From contig CAJQPF010000033.1 of the NCBI GenBank assembly GCA_905480095.1, forward strand, positions 1-32,906: 32,906 bases of DNA, written 5' to 3'. The position numbers and the translations under genes were made by a program. Within the stretch, counting starts at the first letter, position 1, and the number at the start of each line of letters is the position of its first letter. The notes under the pieces are model-generated. The model worked only from the letters and a program-made list of their open reading frames with translations, ran no database searches and was not told the DNA's origin. Source of the DNA: an uncultured Flavobacteriales bacterium (lineage in GTDB: Bacteria > Bacteroidota > Bacteroidia > Flavobacteriales_D > Sanyastnellaceae). Positions 8,299-17,211 of this stretch are shown one piece after another.

Positions 8299-9792
8299 AT
8301 GAGAACTTTATTTTCACTTGCCTTAATAAGCCTTTGCTGTTCTTTCTCTGCTCAAGAGTCGATTACTTACCCGTATAACCCAGACGGAGACGTGGATGGA
8401 ACGATAGCTTCCCCAGACCTCTTAGATATTTTAGGGGTGTATGGAGGAGAGTTCTCCCCAAGTGAGATACAGATAGATGGAGTAAATCTTTTGCAAGTTA
8501 TTCAAGACCTACAAAATCAAATAGCATCTATTCAGCTTATTGATGTTAACTATGTTGAGGCTACTTTGTCAGCCCTCCAACAAGAAATTGATAATTTAAA
8601 TCAACAGATAGCTGAAAATGCTTTGCCAGACGGAACAGCAAGTGGACAGTTGTTAAGATGGAACGGTACTGCATGGATTCCCGTATCTACTATTCTCCTA
8701 GGCTGTAGTGATGATACTGCTTGTAACTACGACTCTAGTGCGTCCATAGATGACAGCAGTTGTTTGTATTATGATGAATGTGGCGTTTGTGATGGAGACA
8801 ACTCAACTTGTTTAGACGAATGTGGCGTTCCAAACGGAGATAACTCAACTTGTTTAGACGAATGTGGCGTTCCAAACGGAGATAATTCTTGTTTAGACGC
8901 TTGTGGCGTTCCAAACGGAGATAATTCTTGTTTAGACGCTTGTGGCGTTCCAAACGGAGATAACTCAACTTGTTTAGACGAATGTGGCGTTCCAAACGGA
9001 GATAATTCCACTTGTACAGATGCATGTGGCGTTGTTAACGGAGACAACTCTTGCTTAGATCAGTGTGGTGTTCCAAACGGAGACAACTCAACTTGTTTAG
9101 ACGCTTGTGGCGTTGTAAACGGAGATAATTCCACTTGTACAGATAATTGTGGAGTTGTAAACGGCACGAATGACTGTATTGCGTGTGGAGATCTCATCTC
9201 GCACGAAGGCTACGACTACTCTACAGTCCAAATAGGTGAGCAGTGTTGGTTCTCAGAAAACTGCCGTTACCTCCCTGAGGTTTCGCCTGTCAGCGCTTAT
9301 TCCTCTTCCGACCCTTACTACTACGTTTACGGTTACCAAGGATCTGATGTAACAGCTGCTCAAGCAACTAATAATTACGCAACCTACGGAGTGTTGTACA
9401 ACTGGCCTGCAGTAATGACAGAAGATATCTGTCCAAGTGGTTGGCATATTCCATCAGATGGAGAGTTCACTCAGCTAACTAACTTCTTAGGCGGAGAGAG
9501 TGGAGCAGGGTATGCTATGAAATCCACATCTGGGTGGTATAACGGCGGTAACGGATCTAACTCGAGTGGTTTCACAGGCCTCCCAAGCGGCCATCGCTGG
9601 TCCCATACAGACCCAGACGGCAATGATTATTATGGTTTCTCCAGCATTGGGAGCGACTGCTATTGGAGGGCCTCTTCAGTTAGTGGAATTTGGTCACTGG
9701 GACGTATCCTGTACAACTTCTCAGACAATGTCTCCCCTAACCACTTGATATATCGAGACGCCGGCGGGTCTGCTCGTTGCGTCCGGGATTAA
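8299..9792 (+). CDS. Secreted FISUMP (Fib_succ_major) domain protein with dockerin-like, coiled-coil and Cys-rich repeat regions
   Basis: Signal peptide [43 protein letters not shown]; heptad-like [50 protein letters not shown] repeats; FISUMP hallmarks [59 protein letters not shown]. Confidence 0.92.
   Translation: MRTLFSLALISLCCSFSAQESITYPYNPDGDVDGTIASPDLLDILGVYGGEFSPSEIQIDGVNLLQVIQDLQNQIASIQLIDVNYVEATLSALQQEIDNLNQQIAENALPDGTASGQLLRWNGTAWIPVSTILLGCSDDTACNYDSSASIDDSSCLYYDECGVCDGDNSTCLDECGVPNGDNSTCLDECGVPNGDNSCLDACGVPNGDNSCLDACGVPNGDNSTCLDECGVPNGDNSTCTDACGVVNGDNSCLDQCGVPNGDNSTCLDACGVVNGDNSTCTDNCGVVNGTNDCIACGDLISHEGYDYSTVQIGEQCWFSENCRYLPEVSPVSAYSSSDPYYYVYGYQGSDVTAAQATNNYATYGVLYNWPAVMTEDICPSGWHIPSDGEFTQLTNFLGGESGAGYAMKSTSGWYNGGNGSNSSGFTGLPSGHRWSHTDPDGNDYYGFSSIGSDCYWRASSVSGIWSLGRILYNFSDNVSPNHLIYRDAGGSARCVRD
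8773..9168 (+). repeat. Tandem 39/42-bp coding minisatellite (CLD[EA]CGVPNGDNS(T))
   Basis: About 10 units such as tgtttagacgaatgtggcgttccaaacggagataactcaact, several identical at nucleotide level. Confidence 0.95.
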
Positions 9793-9862
9793 AAATTTTA
9801 AATTATAGCGACTCAGTCGCGCGGTTTGATGCTTTGGTGGTAAATCTGTATGGCTGTCAAGC

Positions 9863-9898
9863 AAAAAAAAACCCCTCGTGAGAGGGGTCTTTTTTTTT
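9863..9898. terminator. Bidirectional Rho-independent terminator shared by the FISUMP gene (+) and dnaK (-)
   Basis: aaaaaaaaacccctc-gtga-gaggggtcttttttttt: perfect 7-bp GC-rich stem with A-tract and T-tract on either side, between convergent genes. Confidence 0.9.
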
Positions 9899-9960
9899 GT
9901 TGTCAAGTCGAAGATGATTCTGGGAATCGAATTCGATGGTGAACTCGGGTTTCGAGGAGA

Positions 9961-11877
9961 TTACTTAGACTCTTCGTCAGTCACTTCTTCGAAATCGACG
10001 TCGGTCACTTCTTGCTCGCCTTCGCTAGAACCAGAAGCATCCGCACCTGGAGCTCCTGCATCAGCTCCCTCACCCTTGTCTGCATACATTTCTTCGCTTG
10101 CAGCTTGGAACGCAGTGTTGAGTTTCTCAATGCGCTCTTTGCAAGCATCGACATCGCCTAGCTCGTGGGCCGTTTTGAGTTCAGTAAGCGCTTCGTTGAT
10201 CGGCGTGAGCTTTTCAGCAGGTATTTTGTCTCCGAACTCTTTGAGTTGCTTCTCAGTTTGGAAGATCAGAGAGTCAGCCTGATTGATTGTCTCAACCTTG
10301 TCCTTTGTCTCTTTGTCAGCGTCAGCGTTCGCTTCTGCCTCAGCCTTCATACGCTCGATGTCTGCTTCAGAAAGGCCTGAAGAAGCTTCGATGCGCACTT
10401 TGTTCTCTTTGCCAGTGGCCTTATCCTTCGCGCTTACGTTGATGATTCCATTTGCGTCGATGTCGAAAGTGACTTCGATTTGTGGCGTACCACGTGGAGC
10501 AGGAGGGATGTCAGACAGTTGAAACTGACCGATGGGGTGGTTGTCCTTGGCCATTGCTCTTTCTCCCTGGAAAACATGGATGTCAACACTAGGCTGATTG
10601 TCCGCTGCAGTTGAGAATGTTTCAGATTTCTTCGTAGGGATCGTTGTGTTTGCTTCGATCAGCTTGGTGAAAACACCGCCCATTGTCTCGATACCTAGAG
10701 AAAGAGGCGTGACGTCTAGAAGGAGAACGTCTGTCACGTCTCCTGATAAAACACCACCTTGAATAGCAGCTCCGATAGCGACCACTTCGTCAGGATTAAC
10801 GCCCTTAGATGGTTCTTTTGCGAAGAATGCCTGTACTGCATCTTGAACAGCAGGAATACGCGTAGATCCTCCTACGAGTATCACTTCGTCGATATCTCCT
10901 TTATTAAGTCCAGCTGCTTTAAGTGCAGATTCACATGGCTTGATAGAACGCTTGATTAATTCATCACAAAGTTGTTCGAACTTCGCTCGGGTTAATGAAC
11001 GCACAAGGTGCTTCGGAACGCCATCTACAGGCATGATGTACGGAAGGTTGATTTCTGTACTCGTCGTGCTAGAGAGTTCAATCTTTGCTTTCTCTGCAGC
11101 TTCTTTAAGACGTTGTAGAGACATCGGATCTTTACTGAGATCGATTCCTCCATTTTCTTCCTTGAATTCTGCAACGAGCCATTCGATTAAGGTTTGGTCA
11201 AAGTCATCTCCACCCAGGTGAGTGTCACCATCTGTAGAAAGCACTTCGAACACACCATCACCGAGCTCGAGAATACTCACGTCGTGTGTACCACCACCGA
11301 GATCAAAGACAACGATCTTCTGATCGATTGATTTCTTTTCGAGACCGTAAGCAAGTGCTGCAGCGGTAGGCTCGTTGATAATACGCTTCACTTCAAGTCC
11401 AGCAATCTCGCCAGCTTCTTTTGTTGCTTGACGTTGTGCATCGTTAAAGTAAGCAGGTACAGTAATCACTGCAGCCGTCACTTCTGTCCCCAAGTGGTCT
11501 TCTGCTGTGCGCTTCATTTTCTGAAGCACCATTGCTGAAATCTCTTGAGGCGTGTATGAGCGGTCGTCAATCTTCACTTTGGGAGTGTTGTTGTCGCCTT
11601 TAATGACTTCATACGGCATGCGCTTGATGTCTTCTGCTACATCTGTAAAAGAACTGCCCATAAAGCGTTTGATACTAGAAATAGTCTTTGTAGGGTTGGT
11701 AATGGCCTGGCGCTTTGCAGGCTCACCTACTTTTCTTTCGCCGTCGGCGATGAATGCAACGATGGAAGGTGTCGTACGCTTTCCTTCGCTGTTGTTAATG
11801 ACCACAGGTTCATTTCCCTCCATCACTGATACACAGCTGTTGGTTGTTCCGAGATCGATTCCAATGATTTTACTCAT
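9961..11877 (-). CDS. dnaK: Molecular chaperone DnaK (Hsp70)
   Basis: [111 protein letters not shown]-terminal EEVTDEESK. Confidence 0.99.
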   Translation of the reverse strand: MSKIIGIDLGTTNSCVSVMEGNEPVVINNSEGKRTTPSIVAFIADGERKVGEPAKRQAITNPTKTISSIKRFMGSSFTDVAEDIKRMPYEVIKGDNNTPKVKIDDRSYTPQEISAMVLQKMKRTAEDHLGTEVTAAVITVPAYFNDAQRQATKEAGEIAGLEVKRIINEPTAAALAYGLEKKSIDQKIVVFDLGGGTHDVSILELGDGVFEVLSTDGDTHLGGDDFDQTLIEWLVAEFKEENGGIDLSKDPMSLQRLKEAAEKAKIELSSTTSTEINLPYIMPVDGVPKHLVRSLTRAKFEQLCDELIKRSIKPCESALKAAGLNKGDIDEVILVGGSTRIPAVQDAVQAFFAKEPSKGVNPDEVVAIGAAIQGGVLSGDVTDVLLLDVTPLSLGIETMGGVFTKLIEANTTIPTKKSETFSTAADNQPSVDIHVFQGERAMAKDNHPIGQFQLSDIPPAPRGTPQIEVTFDIDANGIINVSAKDKATGKENKVRIEASSGLSEADIERMKAEAEANADADKETKDKVETINQADSLIFQTEKQLKEFGDKIPAEKLTPINEALTELKTAHELGDVDACKERIEKLNTAFQAASEEMYADKGEGADAGAPGADASGSSEGEQEVTDVDFEEVTDEESK

Positions 11878-12036
11878 GTCTTTTGTTTTTTCGTTTGTTT
11901 ACATCCCCTCTTAGACAAATCCCTTGCCACTGCAAAATTTGAGGGTGCAACGTGCATCTTGTCAGTTTTATATGTCATTTTCTCTTTTCTGAGAGACAGA
12001 AACCTGACACCCTGTCCGATTCTCCCTTCACTCTTG

Positions 12037-12044
12037 TACATTTG
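12037..12044 (+). promoter_or_regulatory. Putative -7 element TACATTTG, 5 nt upstream of the GTG start (possible leaderless transcript)
   Basis: tgtacatttgcccaaGTG; matches TAnnTTTG. Confidence 0.5.
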
Positions 12045-12049
12045 CCCAA

Positions 12050-13078
12050 GTGAAAAATCCAGTTTCTTTTGCCGTTTTGGGCTATGGCCATATCGGAAAG
12101 CGCCATGCCGCTACTATTGACGCACATCCCGGTGCTGAACTGCGATCTGTTGCAGATGTTGCGGACGTGTCGGCTTCTCTAGAAAGTGATTCTGAGGGTA
12201 AGAAGATCTCGATCTATCCTTCCATTGATGCTTTGCTGGCCCATTCTCCACTTCCTGAAGTCATCAGTGTATGTACTCCCAACGGGCTTCATGCAGCCCA
12301 ATGCATTCAGATTCTAGAAGCGGGATGTCATGTCGTGCTTGAAAAGCCCATTGCGCTTTCTGTATCCGATGCGCGCCTGGTGGCTGAAGCGTCTGCTTCG
12401 ACAGGCAAGCTTGTCTTTTGTGTCATGCAAAACCGTTTTGCACCTCCTTCTGTATGGCTAAAATCTCTTGTGGAGTCGGGTAAACTAGGTGAAATCCGCC
12501 AGGTCCACATTCAATGTTTCTGGAACAGGGACGATTCATATTATGCGTCCTGTCCTTGGCGTGGGACCATGGCGCTAGATGGTGGGCCGCTCTTCACACA
12601 GTTTTCACACTTTATAGATGTCATGTATTGGATTTTTGGCGGGATATCTTCTCCGAGTGCCATCTTTAAAAACCAATCTCACAGCCACAATACCGAGTTT
12701 GAAGATTCTGGATCTATTTCCTTCGACTTCCTTCGCTCAGGATGGGGGTCATTCACCTTCTCGACCTCTTTGTTTAAATCAAATTTTGAAAGTTCACTCA
12801 CCTTAATTGCTGAACATGGCACACTCCGTATCGCGGGTCAGTACATGGAAAAGGTGGTTCATTGTGACATTCTGGACTACGAGATGACGGATCTCCCCGC
12901 TTCAGCTCCACCTAACGATTACGGCGCGTACAAAGGGTCGGCCTCGAATCATCACCATGTCATCTCTAACGTTGTCGATGTCCTTCGAAATGGCGCCCAA
13001 ATCTCAACCCCGATTTCTGAAGGCATAGAAGTGGTGGAGATAATTGAATCCATGTACAATTCAGGATCTCGCCCTTAA
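12050..13078 (+). CDS. Gfo/Idh/MocA family oxidoreductase
   Basis: Rossmann start FAVLGYGHIGKRHAATI, VCTPNGLHAAQCIQILEAGCHVVLEKPIALS, GGPLFTQFSHFIDVMYWIFGG. Confidence 0.93.
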   Translation: MKNPVSFAVLGYGHIGKRHAATIDAHPGAELRSVADVADVSASLESDSEGKKISIYPSIDALLAHSPLPEVISVCTPNGLHAAQCIQILEAGCHVVLEKPIALSVSDARLVAEASASTGKLVFCVMQNRFAPPSVWLKSLVESGKLGEIRQVHIQCFWNRDDSYYASCPWRGTMALDGGPLFTQFSHFIDVMYWIFGGISSPSAIFKNQSHSHNTEFEDSGSISFDFLRSGWGSFTFSTSLFKSNFESSLTLIAEHGTLRIAGQYMEKVVHCDILDYEMTDLPASAPPNDYGAYKGSASNHHHVISNVVDVLRNGAQISTPISEGIEVVEIIESMYNSGSRP

Positions 13079-13974
13079 GTCAAATCTGGGCGTATGAATC
13101 TTAAAAATGGTCTAAGCCACCATGAAGCATAGACGAGCCGTGCACGTGCCACTCTCGCCGCACCAAACTCCTTGTAAAAGCGATCTACGCCTGGATCAGC
13201 GCTTCCTCCGAAATCGAATGTTGTCACCCCATGAGTTCGCGCCTCTTCCATCGCGAATGAAAGCATGGCTACAGATGCGATTCCTGAAATTTTACTTCGG
13301 GATTGCCCGCCAAATGAATACAGGCATGTAGCTGCATTCACATAAACAAATCCGCCAGCAGCAATACATTTTCCATTAGCATCTAATGCTTCTATAGCAA
13401 AACTGGATGTCATCTTTGAAACAGAGTTTAGTAGTGTACTCAGTTGGAAACTGTCTGAATGTATTTCCTTTCTTATTCGGCTTTCGTTATGCAGAGAGAT
13501 GACGTTTGACCAGTCGTTTGAGAGGTGGCATGTGATTCCTTCTCGTTTCGCCCTATTGACTTGTTTTCTTCTGTTGTTAGGAAGTGGCGTTTCTAAAAGA
13601 ATCTGTCGCGTATGTTTCCACTGAATTTTAAATGACCTGGGTGTATTTACTTTTATGCTGGCCTTTGTGAGACTGGAGTTTTCCGGCAAAGGTGGGAGGT
13701 CAATGATTTTTAAGGCCTCAGATCGATCGCTCCAATTTGAGGTTAGTGCGACGTATTCTTTAGTGGGTGTCTCGGATGAAAGTCCACAATCTAAAGCCCA
13801 GGGGGGCGTTGCCAGGACCTGGATCCCGCGCATGGAAAATCTAGATAGGGCAGAAACACTTGTTGCTGTTTCGAAAATGGTATAGCTGGCGCCACAAAAG
13901 TTTAGCCATGAAGGGCTGAGAAATGGGTGCTGATATTCAGGAGTGGACGTGTCGTCTACTTCTTTGACAATCAT
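13075..13974 (-). CDS. FemAB/GNAT-like acetyltransferase-fold protein (BioF2-like)
   Basis: NRRKQVNRAKREGI, ALDANGKCIAAGGFVYVNAATCLYSFGG, SKISGIASVAMLSFAMEEARTHGVTTFDFGGSADPGVDRFYKEFGA. Confidence 0.75.
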   Translation of the reverse strand: MIVKEVDDTSTPEYQHPFLSPSWLNFCGASYTIFETATSVSALSRFSMRGIQVLATPPWALDCGLSSETPTKEYVALTSNWSDRSEALKIIDLPPLPENSSLTKASIKVNTPRSFKIQWKHTRQILLETPLPNNRRKQVNRAKREGITCHLSNDWSNVISLHNESRIRKEIHSDSFQLSTLLNSVSKMTSSFAIEALDANGKCIAAGGFVYVNAATCLYSFGGQSRSKISGIASVAMLSFAMEEARTHGVTTFDFGGSADPGVDRFYKEFGAARVARARLVYASWWLRPFLRFIRPDLT

Positions 13975-14783
13975 CCTCCGATGCTTCGCTTAACAGCTTC
14001 AAACTCTCGGTCTCCACTGAACAAATCATCACCAAGTGCGAGCCATTCTAATGCTGCAGCTCTGTCAATAGTAGACAGTAATTCAGCATTGTAAATGATT
14101 GCAGAGTGAAGAAGTTCAGTTTGGACTTCTCTTAAGCCACGTCCCCCGAAATCAAGGAGGAGGTTACGTGCTTTTTCGTACGTTTCCTTGGCTTCTTTTT
14201 TGGAGTTAAGTTGCTGATATACTGCGGCGTACATCAACCAAGCTCCGGGGTCTTCAGGGTCGATATCCGTTAAGTACTTGTAGTAAGACTTTGCTTTTGT
14301 GTATTTCATATTGTCCACCTCTGTTTCAGCGGCGTTTTTTGTTTCACCCCAAAGGATGTCATAGAACTCAATGAATTCATGGTAAAACTCTTTTTCCTTG
14401 TCCTTTTTCACAAACTTAGAAGTGTATTTTAAGCTGTTCTTTAAAGCTTTGTTTTTGTCAGACTGATACTGCTCTCTAAGATCGGGGTCATCTGTGAGGT
14501 GGACTCCCAGATAGGCTTGTCCCATGTATATGTAGGGCAGAGGTTCCTTCTTTGTCTTGTCATCTTCTGTGTAACGGATGCATTTATAAAGCACATTTTC
14601 ATACTTCTCGTCAACAATCCACATTAACAGTTTGTTGTATTCCTGTTCAGAGATGAGCGGTTTACGAGGTTTTCCCTCGTCGTCTTGCTTGCCTCTCTGG
14701 GCACTTATATCGTTAGAAAGAGTGAGAGAGGCAATAAACAGCAAGCTGAGTAGCCAAGCATTATGGATTGTAATTGTCTTCAT
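13971..14783 (-). CDS. Secreted TPR-repeat-type protein
   Basis: Likely start MKTITIHNAWLLSLLFIASLTLSNDISAQ (signal peptide); TPR-like helices YTKAKSYYKYLTDIDPEDPGAWLMYAAVYQQLNSKKEAKETYEKARNLL. The ORF track start (14867) is probably too far upstream. Confidence 0.65.
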   Translation of the reverse strand: MKTITIHNAWLLSLLFIASLTLSNDISAQRGKQDDEGKPRKPLISEQEYNKLLMWIVDEKYENVLYKCIRYTEDDKTKKEPLPYIYMGQAYLGVHLTDDPDLREQYQSDKNKALKNSLKYTSKFVKKDKEKEFYHEFIEFYDILWGETKNAAETEVDNMKYTKAKSYYKYLTDIDPEDPGAWLMYAAVYQQLNSKKEAKETYEKARNLLLDFGGRGLREVQTELLHSAIIYNAELLSTIDRAAALEWLALGDDLFSGDREFEAVKRSIGG

Positions 14784-14846
14784 GTTTACTTTATAGCAGA
14801 TTTCATGCCGAAAGATAATAGAAAAAAAGATGATGGCAATAGGTGT

Positions 14847-14854
14847 TATATTTG
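14847..14854 (+). promoter_or_regulatory. Putative -7 element TATATTTG, 7 nt upstream of the ATG of the TonB-dependent receptor
   Basis: gttatatttgcgcgtccATG; matches TAnnTTTG. Confidence 0.5.
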
Positions 14855-14861
14855 CGCGTCC

Positions 14862-17204
14862 ATGCAAGAATCTAGAAACGGTCTGATTTATATAGCTACG
14901 CTATTCGCTTTCCTTTTTTGTGCCCCCCTTTTTTCTCAGGGTACAGTCAAAGGATTTATTCAGTCTAAATCATCAGGAGAAGCAGTTATGTTTGCGAGTG
15001 TCTCCCTCGAAGGAACATCATATGGTGTCATCACTGACGTCTCCGGTTTCTACAGTTTAAGTAAAGTTCCCGAAGGAGAATATTCCTTGGTCGTATCTAG
15101 TATAGAGTATGAAAATATTAAAGAAAAGATTTATATAAAATCAGGTAAAGTGCTAACAAAAAGCTACTTGCTTGATGAAGGTGTGATTCAGCTTGGTGGA
15201 GCAGAAGTGAATGCAGACAGGGAAGAGCAGAGGAACAGTGTACGTATGTCTGTTGAAACCATACGGCCTGCCGACCTAAAGCATATCCCTAGCTTTGGTG
15301 GTACACCTGACTTGGTTCAAGTGCTTCAAGTTCTTCCAGGATTCGTATCTACAGGTGACCAAGGGGGGCAATTATACATTCGTGGAGGTTCTCCTATTCA
15401 AAACAAAGTCTTGTTAGATGGAATGATTATTTACAATGCATTTCATAGCATTGGATTGTTTAGCGTGTTTGATTCGGATGCAATTGCAAATGCCGATATA
15501 TATACAGGTGCTTTTTCTGCAAAATATGGGGGTCGCATTTCTTCTGTAATGGATATTAAAACGCGTGACGGAAATATGCGTGAACAGAAAGTAATGTTAG
15601 GTGCAAGTCCTTTCGGCGCAAAAATCTTGTTAGAGGGACCCTTAAAGAAAATGAGTAACAATTCAGGAGGAATCAGTTACTTGTTGTCTTTAAAACACAG
15701 TTATTTGGAGAAAACATCTGAATTTTTATATCCGTATATAGATGGGGGGCGATTGCCATTTGGATTTACAGATAGTTATGGAAAGATTACATTTGGAGGG
15801 GGTGGATCAAAGCTGAGTTTATTCGGATTCGGATTTTCTGACAATGCGAGTGTTTTAGATGATTCAACAGGTACATCTTTTGCGGATTACGGTTGGAAAA
15901 ATGTGGGTGGAGGTGGAACGTTTACCATTGTTCCTCCTGGGTCAGCGGTTCTTGTAAATGGGCATTTTGCATTGAGTAACTACAGCATAGATCTTATGGA
16001 GGAGAGCTTGCCAGACAGATATAGCAATGTCAATGGTTTCAACTTTGGTTTAGATTTCAAGTATGTCCTCGGTGAGGATAACATCCAATATGGACTTGAA
16101 GTGGTTGGTGTAGAAACGGATTATAAGACATTTAACGCGCTAAGCGTCGTTGTCAAGCAAGTCGAGAACACAACTGAATTTGGCGGTTATGTTGATTACA
16201 CAATAAATAGAGGGAAGCTTATCATACAGCCCAGTTTGCGCCTGCAATACTATAGTTCATTGTCGAAGTTTCGTCCAGAACCTAGAATAGGTATGAAATA
16301 TAAATACAATGAGCGACTTCGTCTGAAGTTTGCTGCAGGCATGTATTCACAAAACATCATCTCAGCAAACTCTGACAGAGATGTGGTGAATTTGTTCTAT
16401 GGATTTCTCTCTGGACCAGATAACCTCCAAGATGAGTTTACGACCCCATCAGGTTCTGTTAGAGATGTGGCTCATTCACTCCAAACCGCAAATCACGTCG
16501 TTGCTGGATTTGAGTATGATCTGACAGAATTCCTCAACCTCAATGTTGAAGGTTACGTTAAGCATTTTACCCAACTCACAAATACAAATCGCCAGAAACT
16601 ATTTCCCGATGATGCAGATCACAACGATGTGCCTGAAGTTCTGCGACTTGATTACATTATAGAAAGCGGGTTTGCAAATGGGGTTGATATGGTCCTTAAA
16701 TACGAAAAACGCAATTCTTATCTCTGGCTCGTTTACGGACTAGGCAATGTTGACAGGTGGGATGGAAGCCGATGGTACGACCCGGTATTTGACAGACGTC
16801 ACAATGTAAACCTCGTTGCTTCTCAAGATTTCGGAGCGAACAAGGAATGGCAGATAAGTGCGAGATGGGCGTTGGGTTCTGGTTTGCCATTTACGCAAAG
16901 CCAAGGTTACTATCAATCTCCAAATGTGAATGATGGAATCTATTCAGATTATATTACCCAAAATGCAGGGCAGGTCTCCATTTATTATGCGGATTTAAAC
17001 GAGGGCCGTCTTCCTTCATATCACAGGCTTGACATGAGTGTTAAAAGAACATTTCAAGATGTGATGGGAGGTGATTTGGATTTTACTGCTGGTGTCACAA
17101 ATGTCTACAGCCGTGAAAATGTATTTTACATCAATCGTCTGACAGGCCAAAGGAAGAATCAACTTCCGTTTCTCCCCTCAATCTCTTTAGACTGGAAATT
17201 CTAA
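14862..17204 (+). CDS. TonB-dependent receptor with N-terminal carboxypeptidase-regulatory-like (CarboxypepD_reg) domain
   Basis: Start MQESRNGLIYIATLFAFLFCAPLFSQGTVKGFIQSKSSGEAVMFASVSLEGTSYGVITDVSGFYSL; plug domain LVQVLQVLPGFVSTGDQGGQLYIRGGSPIQNKVLLDGMIIYN; barrel ending SISLDWKF. Confidence 0.92.
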   Translation: MQESRNGLIYIATLFAFLFCAPLFSQGTVKGFIQSKSSGEAVMFASVSLEGTSYGVITDVSGFYSLSKVPEGEYSLVVSSIEYENIKEKIYIKSGKVLTKSYLLDEGVIQLGGAEVNADREEQRNSVRMSVETIRPADLKHIPSFGGTPDLVQVLQVLPGFVSTGDQGGQLYIRGGSPIQNKVLLDGMIIYNAFHSIGLFSVFDSDAIANADIYTGAFSAKYGGRISSVMDIKTRDGNMREQKVMLGASPFGAKILLEGPLKKMSNNSGGISYLLSLKHSYLEKTSEFLYPYIDGGRLPFGFTDSYGKITFGGGGSKLSLFGFGFSDNASVLDDSTGTSFADYGWKNVGGGGTFTIVPPGSAVLVNGHFALSNYSIDLMEESLPDRYSNVNGFNFGLDFKYVLGEDNIQYGLEVVGVETDYKTFNALSVVVKQVENTTEFGGYVDYTINRGKLIIQPSLRLQYYSSLSKFRPEPRIGMKYKYNERLRLKFAAGMYSQNIISANSDRDVVNLFYGFLSGPDNLQDEFTTPSGSVRDVAHSLQTANHVVAGFEYDLTEFLNLNVEGYVKHFTQLTNTNRQKLFPDDADHNDVPEVLRLDYIIESGFANGVDMVLKYEKRNSYLWLVYGLGNVDRWDGSRWYDPVFDRRHNVNLVASQDFGANKEWQISARWALGSGLPFTQSQGYYQSPNVNDGIYSDYITQNAGQVSIYYADLNEGRLPSYHRLDMSVKRTFQDVMGGDLDFTAGVTNVYSRENVFYINRLTGQRKNQLPFLPSISLDWKF

Positions 17205-17211
17205 GATTGGC

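Noticed and set aside
8735-9047. Two minus-strand ORFs with repeats ([28 protein letters not shown])
   Set aside because: They are antisense readings of the 39/42-bp coding minisatellite inside the FISUMP gene, with no independent start signal seen.
8773-9168. Regular ~40-bp repeat spacing resembling a CRISPR array
   Set aside because: Units are directly adjacent, with no unique spacers, and lie in frame within a secreted protein; no cas genes nearby.
9878-11914. Several + strand ORFs antisense to dnaK
   Set aside because: dnaK is unambiguous on the minus strand; the antisense frames are Ser-rich shadow ORFs without recognisable domains.
11955-12008. Distant short inverted pair TGTCAG/CTGACA between dnaK and the oxidoreductase
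   Set aside because: Only 6 bp arms separated by ~40 nt of AT-rich sequence; expected by chance, and not positioned at a promoter element.
14784-14867. N-terminal extension MHGRANITPIAIIFFSIIFRHEICYKVN of the TPR ORF
   Set aside because: The internal Met starts a good signal peptide (MKTITIHNAWLLSLLFIASL...), and the extension overlaps the divergent promoter region.
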